This document shows positions 1 through 7,035 of a stretch of DNA of 18,373 nt, in pieces. Each line of letters starts with the position of its first letter. The stretch's first letter is position 1. Under the pieces are notes generated by a model. It saw nothing but the letters and a program-made list of their open reading frames with translations, made no database searches and was not told where the DNA came from. The stretch comes from Candidatus Krumholzibacteriia bacterium (GTDB lineage Bacteria > Krumholzibacteriota > Krumholzibacteriia > LZORAL124-64-63): positions 1 to 18,373 of the forward strand of contig DAOWLV010000012.1 of assembly GCA_030643455.1 (NCBI GenBank). Reading direction: 5' to 3'. A program made the translations under genes and the position numbers.

Positions 1-2145
1 AATTTCGTCGGTGACATCTTCACCGGCCGGGGTTACGAAAGTAATGGCGGCATCATCGACACCTACGGCATCGAGGCCCTGTTCACCCCGACGCTGGATA
101 TTTTCGGCCGTGCCGCCGACGTCAACGTGGCCAACCTGGAAGTTCCCTACACCGATCGCGGCACACCCCATCCCACCAAGAGCGTGGTGTTTCGCAGCCA
201 TCCCGAGAACATCACCGGCGTTGCCTACGCTGGTGTTGATCTGGTCACTCTCGGTAACAATCACATCATCGACTATGGCGAAATCGGCATGCTCGACACC
301 ATGGCCGGGCTCGACCAGTTGAATATCAGGTACAGCGGCGCCGGCACGTCGGACTACATGGCCCTTCTGCCCACGTTCTGGACCGAGAAGGGTGTGCGCC
401 TTGGATTCCTGGGACTATGCAACCGCACAGGCCGGGCCTGGAACTACCAGCCGTTCCTGGATGCGGGTTACGACAAGCCGGGCTTCGCCTATCTGCTGCC
501 CGACAATCTCGCCCGCTCCATCGACTACACCAGGACCCTTTCCGACATCGTGATCGTCCAGACCCACAGTGGCAACGAGTACCAAACGGCGCCACCGCCG
601 GGATTGGTCATGGGTGGCGTGCCGGTGGGGCCCCCACCGGTCGAGGCGTCGGGCATCGGCCCTGATGATCCCGACTTCCAGTTCCGGGTCGAACCCACAC
701 CGGGTGAACGCGAATTGCGCCGGATGGCCATCGACATGGGCGCCGACGTGTTGATCAACCACCATCCTCACGTGCTGCAGGGATTCGAGTCGTACAACGG
801 CAAGCTCATTGCCCACAGTCTGGGCAACTTCATCTTTGACCTCTATTACGCCGAGACCCTGCCCACCATGGTGCTGACCCTGGAAGTGGAGAAGACCGGC
901 ATCACCGGTTACCGCTTCACTCCCGCCTGGATCAACCACTGGATTCCCGAACCGGCCACCGGCAACCTGGGGCGTGAAATCGTGGGACGCCTGGCCGACT
1001 ATTCGCGCCCCATGAACGCCATCGTCGTCCCGCTGATGGACAGCAACGAGGCCCGCATCCACCTGAGCCGCGCCGATCTCGATTCGACGGTCAACACCAC
1101 CGAGGCGACATTGGCGCTGACCGAAAACGACGGTTACGCGGTGTCCGCTCCCTTGGCCTTGGCGGGCCAGGGCAACCTCTCGCATATCGATGGGGTGGCC
1201 GGCGGCGGTCCCTGGGAAGTGCGCTGGGGCCGTGAGATTCTCTGGCACGGCGGGTTCGAGGATGAAGGCGCCGACCTGTGGGAGGTCAACACCGACGACG
1301 AGGATCTCGTCACCGATATCACCCATGGCGGAGAGCGGAGCCTGCGTTTGCGTCGCCTGTCCGGCGCCGTGGGGCAGACGGGAACGGATCTGGAAAAGCA
1401 CCTTCCCTGTGATCCGAACAAACAGCATTCGGCGGTGGCCTGGTTCCGTGCCGACAATGCCTATCAGGCCCGGGTCATGATCCGGTACTACGACAGCCGA
1501 TACTCGGAAACACCTCTTGTCGATCTGGACCTGGCCCCCCGTTTCGACGGGTCCACAGGGTGGGTCCGGCAGTGGGGCGACCTGGGTACGCCGGGCACTG
1601 CTTTTTACTTCGAGATGCGGTGCGGGCACGAACCCCCGGCCGAGGATACCGGTTACAGCTGGTACGACGACCTTGCATTCATCGAGTGGGAACACTGGGT
1701 TCCGGGCGACGCCGACCAGGAGATTCCATCTCCCAACAACTACCGCTTCCTGCAGATCCGTAGCGCCGATACCGGCGCCGCGTCGGTTTTGGTCTCATAC
1801 GGCGAAACGGCCTACGGACCCGGCCAGGTCAGCGGGGTTTCGGAGGAGACTCCCGTTGTCGCAGGCTTCGGACTGCACTGTTTCCCCAATCCCTTCAATC
1901 CACGGGTAACCATCGAGCTGAACATGGCGGCCGCACCGGCCACCGTGGTGACCGTCGAAGTTTTTGATGTGCGCGGCCACAAGGTCAGGACCCTGCACAA
2001 AGGGCCTTTGCCGGTTGGGATTCGCCATGGAATGACCTGGGATGGGCAGGATGATCGGGGAAGGGTACTGGCCAGTGGGGTTTATCTGGTTCAGGCCAGG
2101 GCCGGGGGGCGGCAGGTGGGGCAGAAGGTCACCTTGCTGCGGTGA
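1..2145 (+). CDS. CapA-family metallophosphatase-like secreted protein with FlgD-like C-terminal domain (5' partial)
   Basis: The frame is open from base 1, so the N-terminus lies outside the window; 714 residues are visible. Residues about 1-290 match the CapA/PGA_cap fold (poly-gamma-glutamate synthesis, calcineurin-like): VGDIFTGR at 3-10, NLE at 45-47, LGNNH at 84-88, THSGNEY around 188-194, HHPHVLQ at 254-260 and HSLGNFIFD at 272-280. These are the metal-ligand and substrate motifs of the family. Residues about 410-590 are beta-rich with a GFED start and look like a jelly-roll carbohydrate-binding-type module. The last 70 or so residues form a FlgD-type Ig domain (FPNPFNP, EVFDVRGHKVRTL, SGVYLVQARAG), used as a sorting or attachment tail in many large secreted proteins. 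CapA proper makes or exports capsule polymers in Bacillus. The multidomain architecture suggests a secreted hydrolase rather than a capsule synthase. The true substrate is unknown. No partner gene is visible on this side. Confidence 0.85.
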   Translation, partial: NFVGDIFTGRGYESNGGIIDTYGIEALFTPTLDIFGRAADVNVANLEVPYTDRGTPHPTKSVVFRSHPENITGVAYAGVDLVTLGNNHIIDYGEIGMLDTMAGLDQLNIRYSGAGTSDYMALLPTFWTEKGVRLGFLGLCNRTGRAWNYQPFLDAGYDKPGFAYLLPDNLARSIDYTRTLSDIVIVQTHSGNEYQTAPPPGLVMGGVPVGPPPVEASGIGPDDPDFQFRVEPTPGERELRRMAIDMGADVLINHHPHVLQGFESYNGKLIAHSLGNFIFDLYYAETLPTMVLTLEVEKTGITGYRFTPAWINHWIPEPATGNLGREIVGRLADYSRPMNAIVVPLMDSNEARIHLSRADLDSTVNTTEATLALTENDGYAVSAPLALAGQGNLSHIDGVAGGGPWEVRWGREILWHGGFEDEGADLWEVNTDDEDLVTDITHGGERSLRLRRLSGAVGQTGTDLEKHLPCDPNKQHSAVAWFRADNAYQARVMIRYYDSRYSETPLVDLDLAPRFDGSTGWVRQWGDLGTPGTAFYFEMRCGHEPPAEDTGYSWYDDLAFIEWEHWVPGDADQEIPSPNNYRFLQIRSADTGAASVLVSYGETAYGPGQVSGVSEETPVVAGFGLHCFPNPFNPRVTIELNMAAAPATVVTVEVFDVRGHKVRTLHKGPLPVGIRHGMTWDGQDDRGRVLASGVYLVQARAGGRQVGQKVTLLR

Positions 2146-2203
2146 TGCCTGACCGAAAATTGAGAACGGGGGAATCCTGGAGTAAGGGAAACGAACCCCA
2201 TGG

Positions 2204-2224
2204 TGGCGATTTCTTAATCGACCA
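2204..2224 (+). other. Small hairpin downstream of the CapA-like gene
   Basis: TGGCGATT (2204-2211) pairs with AATCGACCA (2216-2224) around a four-base loop, with A2221 bulged, about 60 bp after the CapA-like stop. No T-run follows, so it is a weak terminator candidate at best. The rest of 2146-2399 shows no gene. A TATATA at about 2339-2344 could be a -10 for the next gene, but I see no convincing -35. Confidence 0.3.
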
Positions 2225-2399
2225 TCTATACTCAAGATATGGGCATCTGGAGGGATCGGCCCTTTTCTTGTCCTCTTGGAATACTGCAATAAGTCCAACC
2301 TGACCAAGCCGTCGGAAATCAAAGACAAGGTCCTTTTTATATATAGTGAGTGAATGTCACTGAAGCTGGCAACCCGCCGCCGGGGGTAATAGTGATGTC

Positions 2400-3935
2400 A
2401 TGATTGAGGACCAACGAGAAACGGTATTGTTGACGGGAGCCTCCGGTTTTATCGGCAGGCATCTCATTGAAGCCCTGCAGGAACAATTCACCATTTTTGC
2501 CCTGGCTCGCCGGACACAGAAAGAGGCGGGGATCTCGTCCCACCCCAATCTTCACTGGATCCTGGTGGACATCACCGACGAAGAAGAACTGACCCGCACA
2601 TTTTCCGAGACCATCCCCTCACAGCACCAGGTCGATTACGTCGTACATCTTGCCGCCTACTATGATTTCGGAGACCAGGTTTACAACGATACCTATGAGC
2701 AAACCAATGTGGTGGCCACCCACCGGATTCTGGAGCTCTGCCAGCAACGCGACATCAAGCGGTTCATTTTCACCAGTTCCCTGGTGGCCAGCGAATTTCC
2801 GGCACCGGGTGATCTCGTCTACGAGAAGTCACCCTTGAATGCCGACTTCCCCTATGCCATCACCAAACAGAAAGGGGAAGCCTTTACCCGGGAGTTCTCC
2901 GAATTCTTTCCCTGTACGGTCCTCCGCCTGGCGGCTGTCTACAGTGATTGGTGCGAATACGAACCCATGTACTATTTCCTGAAAACCTGGCTTTCCAACC
3001 GCTGGGATGCCCGCATTTTTGTCGGTCATCGGGGGATGTCCATTCCCTATGTCCATATATCCTGTGTCACGGGCATCATCCGGGCCATCATGGAAAAAAC
3101 GGATGAAATGAAACAGTTTGATGTTTTCCTGGTGAGCCATGATAAGCCCACATCACTTCTGGACCTGTTCCATGCCGCAACCCGGCTTTACCTCGGTGAA
3201 CAACGTGAAGCCATTCACTTTCCCATCTGGATAGCCAAGATGGGGGTGTTCATGCGGGATATGGTCGGTCGTTTGATAGGAAACCGACCCTTCGAGCAGA
3301 TGTGGATGACCAATTACATCGACAAGGAATTCCACACCGATTGCACCTACACTCGGGAGACGATCGGATGGGAACCCAGGGATCGCTACCGTATCGAACA
3401 CCGGATCTTGTACATGATCGAAAACCTGAAAAGTGTCCCGGAGGAATGGCATCGGAAAAACCTGGCCCGGGTCATGCGTTTCAGAACCCAGCGCCCTACC
3501 CTGACCCTCGCACAGCAGATGCATTTCCTGCGGAACGAACTGGTGGATGAAATCCTTGGCTATCTCACCGCACCGGAGAACAAGACGATATTTCCCTACT
3601 ACCAGCAGCTGGAACCGGAACGGCTGCGATACTATAGTGACCGCCTGTATGGAAACCTGTTTACATCCGTGCGTCACGGGGACCGGTCCGTGATGATCGG
3701 ATTCGGACATGATCTGGCCAAGGCGCGGTATGAAGAAGGAGTGCATGTTACCGAATTATGCGCAGCCCTGAATGCATCCTGCAGCATCATCACCCACCGC
3801 CTCTATGATGACCCCCGGCTGGAAAGCATGAAGCTGCTGGTTCACGATTACATCACCCTGTCCATACAGCTGGCCATCGATGAGATCGAGGATACCTACG
3901 AGGAGTTGGATCGGATCAACGGGTGCATCACGTAG
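2400..3935 (+). CDS. NAD(P)-dependent epimerase/dehydratase (extended SDR) with extra helical C-terminal region
   Basis: This is a 511-residue protein. Residues 8-340 are an extended short-chain dehydrogenase/reductase: nucleotide-binding TGASGFIG at 12-19, VDIT at 56-59, HLAA at 83-86, catalytic serines in FTSS at 124-127, and the YxxxK pair Y152/K156. These residues are intact, so an active oxidoreductase or epimerase acting on a sugar nucleotide, sterol-like or similar substrate is likely; the substrate cannot be read. Typical family members end near residue 320-350. This one continues for about 160 residues of helical, charged sequence (for example HFLRNELVDEI and GFGHDLAKARYEEG). That part resembles the all-helical N-terminal bundles of RsbR/PucR-type regulators, a weak impression only. 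The ATG at 2400 is used because GGGGG lies about 13 bases upstream and no earlier in-frame start fits. A strong hairpin follows the stop. Confidence 0.85.
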   Translation: MIEDQRETVLLTGASGFIGRHLIEALQEQFTIFALARRTQKEAGISSHPNLHWILVDITDEEELTRTFSETIPSQHQVDYVVHLAAYYDFGDQVYNDTYEQTNVVATHRILELCQQRDIKRFIFTSSLVASEFPAPGDLVYEKSPLNADFPYAITKQKGEAFTREFSEFFPCTVLRLAAVYSDWCEYEPMYYFLKTWLSNRWDARIFVGHRGMSIPYVHISCVTGIIRAIMEKTDEMKQFDVFLVSHDKPTSLLDLFHAATRLYLGEQREAIHFPIWIAKMGVFMRDMVGRLIGNRPFEQMWMTNYIDKEFHTDCTYTRETIGWEPRDRYRIEHRILYMIENLKSVPEEWHRKNLARVMRFRTQRPTLTLAQQMHFLRNELVDEILGYLTAPENKTIFPYYQQLEPERLRYYSDRLYGNLFTSVRHGDRSVMIGFGHDLAKARYEEGVHVTELCAALNASCSIITHRLYDDPRLESMKLLVHDYITLSIQLAIDEIEDTYEELDRINGCIT

Positions 3936-3960
3936 TCTGGAGTATTATCCAATAAACGAA

Positions 3961-3994
3961 GGATCTCCAATTCGCCGCGGCGAAGAGGAGATCC
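3961..3994. terminator. Bidirectional intrinsic terminator
   Basis: GGATCTCC (3961-3968) pairs with GGAGATCC (3987-3994). Inside lies a perfect palindrome, TTCGCCG/CGGCGAA (3971-3984), separated from the outer stem by a 2x2 mismatch. On the plus strand it is followed by CTGTTTTCC, and on the minus strand by TTCGTTTATT. It sits 25 bp after the epimerase stop and 18 bp after the stop of the OsmC-like remnant on the other strand. It can therefore end transcription from both sides. Confidence 0.75.
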
Positions 3995-4012
3995 CTGTTT
4001 TCCAACAGCCTC

Positions 4013-4225
4013 CTAGGAAGTAACGATCTCGGAAGTAATACTGACCGGATTGCAGATCGTATCCCAGATGGGAGAATGCTCGTTCGTGTAGCTGTGAAGC
4101 TTCTCGAGTTTTTCCTTGGGAGCGCCGGATTTGACGAAGGCCTTGATGCTCAGATCGCTCAGCCCCGCCCGCTGGTTGCGGATGTTCATGAAACCCTCGA
4201 GACTGCCGCAAAGATAAAACCTCAT
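4013..4225 (-). pseudogene. OsmC-family C-terminal remnant
   Basis: The 70-codon frame has the clear C-terminal signature of OsmC/YhfA-like proteins: GFMNIRNQRAGLSDLSI at residues 11-27, then KEKLEKLHSYTNEHSPIWDT and NPVSI to the end. OsmC proteins are thiol-dependent peroxidases or redox proteins of about 135-180 residues. The N-terminal half, which holds the dimerising strands and the first catalytic cysteine, is missing: an in-frame TGA lies two codons upstream of the ATG (4229-4231), and I found no continuation in the other frames. The fragment still ends exactly at a good terminator, as expected of a former gene. I call it a truncated pseudogene. A short expressed peptide is possible but less likely. 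Upstream bases 4226-4406 hold no recognisable coding sequence. Confidence 0.65.
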
Positions 4226-4244
4226 AAATCAGCACAATCGGGGA

Positions 4245-4256
4245 CCCCCCGGGGGG
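4245..4256. repeat. C6G6 homopolymer palindrome
   Basis: Six C followed by six G form a 12-base perfect palindrome, preceded by GGGGA and followed by ACTTTT. It lies in the gene-free stretch between the OsmC-like remnant and the ferritin-like gene, where the OsmC coding sequence breaks off. The left flank also offers G4 to pair with the C-run, so alternative hairpins are possible. Function is unknown; it may only mark a rearrangement or an assembly-sensitive site. Confidence 0.4.
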
Positions 4257-4406
4257 ACTTTTCCAGCCGACCGCCGGTCCAGATCCACCACATCGTTTCA
4301 AGACAGCCAGGGAGGCACAACTCAATCAAAACACAATTTCAGAGGCACAACCGTTATATTGGATCCAGAATCCGACTTCCAAGGAACCAGGAGAACAGGA
4401 AACCCC

Positions 4407-4907
4407 ATGGATTTCAGCCCCTTCATCATCTGCGAACCCGACCAGAGGACTCCCAGGCCCCGGCCCATCAACACGCCCGAAGGTCTGGGCGACCGCATGC
4501 GCACGGCCGCCTTTGCCGAGTTGCAGGCCATCGAGGCCTTCCGGTGGGCGATCGATCAATTCCAGGACGTACCGCAGGCCCTCAGGGATGACTGGGCAGC
4601 CCAGATCCCCGATGAAATCCGGCACTACGAGATGATCTGCCGGCGCATGAACGAACTGGGCTTCGAATTGACCGACAGGCCGGTTTCGACGTCGCTTTGG
4701 GAATCGCTGGAGGAATGCACTTCGGGGGAGGAGTTCTGCATCCGGATCGCCAGCGCCGAGGAGCGCGGCCGCCGGGCGGGCGTCCGGCTGGCTCAGTATC
4801 TGGGCAAGACCGACCCGGAAACCACCGCCATATTCAAGGAAATCGCTGACGACGAGGTGGGCCACGTGGCCCTGGCCTCAACGTATTTCGATTGGACACC
4901 AGAGTGA
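4407..4907 (+). CDS. Ferritin-like di-iron protein (DUF455-type)
   Basis: The protein has 166 residues in four predicted helices with ferritin-type metal ligands: AELQAIEAF (E38/E43), DEIRHYEMI (E70, H73), SAEERGRRAG (E118) and DDEVGHVAL (E150, H153). The paired ExxH motifs and the RHYEMICRRMNELGF sequence are those of the DUF455/COG2833 ferritin-like family. Members of that family are usually longer (about 250-280 residues), so this is a compact form. It probably binds two irons or another metal in the cytoplasm; the reaction is unknown. The frame could start at TTG 4359, but I chose ATG 4407 because AGGAG/AGGA motifs lie 7-17 bases upstream and homology begins after it. The metallophosphoesterase gene follows after 27 bp on the same strand, so the two are probably co-transcribed. 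Confidence 0.75.
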   Translation: MDFSPFIICEPDQRTPRPRPINTPEGLGDRMRTAAFAELQAIEAFRWAIDQFQDVPQALRDDWAAQIPDEIRHYEMICRRMNELGFELTDRPVSTSLWESLEECTSGEEFCIRIASAEERGRRAGVRLAQYLGKTDPETTAIFKEIADDEVGHVALASTYFDWTPE

Positions 4908-4934
4908 TCTGTTCCAGACGGAACGCAAAATAAA

Positions 4935-5825
4935 ATGACCAACCCATCCATGAGTTTGGTCTGGGCAACCGACATCCATCTCGATTCTGTCGGGCCGGAA
5001 CGGTTGGTGGAATTTCTCCACGCCATCCAATCCAGCCCGTGTGATGGAGTTCTTCTGAGTGGGGACATGTCCAATGCAGTGGGCCTGGAAGCCGATCTGA
5101 CCATGATTGCGGACTCCCTGGACAAGCCGGTGTATTTCGTTCTCGGAAATCACGATTATTACGGGGGTTCGATCGCCGGAGTGAGGCGAATCGCCAGGAA
5201 TCTGACTTCATCCCGGATGAAATGGGTTGCCGGCGGCGATGGTCTTGAACTTGTTCCCGGAGTGGGTCTGGTCGGAAATGGGGGCTGGGGTGACGCCCAA
5301 TTCGGAAACTGCGAAAACACACCGGTGATGTTGACGGACTACTTCGTCATCGCCGAACTTGTGGACGTCTACGACAAGAACAATGACGATATGACCCTGC
5401 GGACGCAGCCCGCGCTCAAGGAAAAACTCCGCGAGTTAGGCCGGGAAGCCGCCAAAGATCTGAGACCCCAGCTCATGGCGGCGGCGGACAGGTTTCCTCA
5501 GGTGATCGTTCTGACCCATGTGCCGCCTTTCCGGGAAGCAGCCTGGCATGAGAGCGCACCCTCCAGGGAGGACTGGCTGCCGGGTTTCTCTTGCAAGGCA
5601 GTGGGAGAGGAGCTTGTCAGGGTCGCGGAAGCTCACGCTGATACCAGTTTCACCGTTCTGTGCGGCCATACGCACGGTGGGGGATTTGCCCGTATCTTGC
5701 CCAATCTGGTTGTCCACACGCAGGCTGCGGAATATGGCAGTCCAGGATTTCAGATCATGAAGATAAGTTCCGGCGAGATTACCGTGACACCCCCTGGGCT
5801 GAATATTAATCCAACTTCCTTCTAG
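4935..5825 (+). CDS. Calcineurin-like metallophosphoesterase
   Basis: A 296-residue protein with all five blocks of the calcineurin-type phosphoesterase fold: DxH (D13, H15 in ATDIHLD), GDMSN (D44), GNHDYY (N72, H73), THVPPF (H195) and GHTHGG (H245, H247). These bind two metal ions and the fold hydrolyses phosphate mono- or diesters. There is no signal peptide, so it should act in the cytoplasm. The substrate (nucleotide, cyclic nucleotide, protein or nucleic acid) cannot be told. The ATG at 4935 gives normal family length; the upstream ribosome site is weak, consistent with coupling to the ferritin-like gene 27 bp before it. The stop TAG shares the tetranucleotide CTAG with the stop of the convergent gene on the minus strand. 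Confidence 0.9.
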   Translation: MTNPSMSLVWATDIHLDSVGPERLVEFLHAIQSSPCDGVLLSGDMSNAVGLEADLTMIADSLDKPVYFVLGNHDYYGGSIAGVRRIARNLTSSRMKWVAGGDGLELVPGVGLVGNGGWGDAQFGNCENTPVMLTDYFVIAELVDVYDKNNDDMTLRTQPALKEKLRELGREAAKDLRPQLMAAADRFPQVIVLTHVPPFREAAWHESAPSREDWLPGFSCKAVGEELVRVAEAHADTSFTVLCGHTHGGGFARILPNLVVHTQAAEYGSPGFQIMKISSGEITVTPPGLNINPTSF

Positions 5826-7033
5826 AAAATCATCTGGAACTGAACGTTCCCCCCTCCGAACCGTTCCAGATCCAGCTCGTGACTCACTGATAACTGCACT
5901 CGTGCCGTGGGCAGGAAAGCATAGGTCCAGCCGAACTTGATCTTGTCCGTATACGCGTCACGATTGTCCATCCAGTCTCCGGAGGAATAATCCCACTGGT
6001 GATGGATTCCCATGTAACCCAGTTCCCAGGTCGACTTGCCGGGCGCGTGAAGTTCCACGAACAGGGCGGGAAAAAAATCCTCGCGCCGGTGGGTGAATTC
6101 GCGACGGCCCCCGGCCGAGGCCCATTGCCGCAGCCAGTGGACCTCCGGTCGCAGTCCCCAGAATCCGCCGATCCCGGCCACGCCAAGACCCCGCAGGTGA
6201 ACAAACTCGTTGGCGTACTCGAAATCGGCTGTCCCGTTGCGTAGTTGTTCAGCAGCTTCGAACCGATAGTGCGACGCCTCGAACCCGGCGAAATCCAGGT
6301 CGGACCATACATGCCGCAACCGACAAGTGGCGGCTCCGTCCTGCCGGAACGATCCGGCAACCGCGGGGGACAGGACACTGTCGGGATAGGCCCGCTGTGA
6401 CCCGGATCCGTAGCGCCCGGTTGAAAACAGTTCCCACCGGCCGGTCTGGTGCCGCAACTCCCATTGAACGCCCACGGGTTCTTTCTGCGAGGTTGCGCCC
6501 AGGTCGTTTTTCTCCTCGTACATGAAATCGTCCAGACGAAGGCTGATCCGCAGGTAGCGTTCGCGGCTTTCGTCGGTCAACAACAGCCCCGTCAACAGGT
6601 CGAAATCCTCCTTGTCCGGCGTGGGGTGCACCTGCAGGTGCGCGGCCAACCCGCCGAACAGGGCCATCTCGAAACCGGGCCAGTGCTCCTGCCGGGATAT
6701 GTCGAGATGAAGTCCCTCGCGCCAGACCATCCGGTAGAGGAAACGGAACCGGCCGCCCAGTGGTTCGGTGATGTTGATCGTCAGATCGGTGTAGAGGTCC
6801 TTGGTGGCGACACTTCCCACGGTCGCTTGCACGCCGTTCGCACTGACAAGGTGACGCTCCCAATCCCTTTGCCAGACCGGGTTGATGGCGTAGTTGACCA
6901 TGGGATGAACGAAGACCAGGCGGGATCGCAATTCGTCGGGAAAGGGCCAGTCGTCAGTTGCGCCGTGGGCGGGAGCCGAAAAATACAAGAGAGCCGAAAA
7001 CAAGAAGACCGGCAACAGGCGGGCCCAGTTCAC
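5822..7033 (-). CDS. Probable outer-membrane beta-barrel protein, unknown function
   Basis: A 403-residue protein. Residues 1-25 form a Sec signal peptide (basic MNWAR start, hydrophobic LLPVFLFSALLYF, cleavage near AHGA). The mature part alternates aromatic and polar residues in many amphipathic strands (YLRISLRLDDF, GVQWELRHQTG, IKFGWTYAF) and ends in phenylalanine (VQFQMIF), the usual signature of an outer-membrane barrel recognised by Bam. I recognise no named family. It starts with GTG two bases after the stop of the hybrid histidine kinase (TAG-gt-GTG), so the two are translated from one message, probably by reinitiation; no separate ribosome site stands out. Its stop overlaps that of the convergent phosphoesterase, and no terminator hairpin lies between them. 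Confidence 0.65.
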   Translation of the reverse strand: MNWARLLPVFLFSALLYFSAPAHGATDDWPFPDELRSRLVFVHPMVNYAINPVWQRDWERHLVSANGVQATVGSVATKDLYTDLTINITEPLGGRFRFLYRMVWREGLHLDISRQEHWPGFEMALFGGLAAHLQVHPTPDKEDFDLLTGLLLTDESRERYLRISLRLDDFMYEEKNDLGATSQKEPVGVQWELRHQTGRWELFSTGRYGSGSQRAYPDSVLSPAVAGSFRQDGAATCRLRHVWSDLDFAGFEASHYRFEAAEQLRNGTADFEYANEFVHLRGLGVAGIGGFWGLRPEVHWLRQWASAGGRREFTHRREDFFPALFVELHAPGKSTWELGYMGIHHQWDYSSGDWMDNRDAYTDKIKFGWTYAFLPTARVQLSVSHELDLERFGGGNVQFQMIF

Positions 7034-7035
7034 AC

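Noticed and set aside
415..1695. Long minus-strand open frame (426 codons) across the CapA-like gene
   Set aside because: It lies wholly inside the CapA-like gene, is rich in G, H, R and V without family motifs, and the plus frame has clear conserved motifs. It is a GC-driven shadow.
2339..2344. TATATA as a -10 box for the epimerase gene
   Set aside because: No acceptable -35 lies 16-18 bases upstream, so I did not list it as a promoter.
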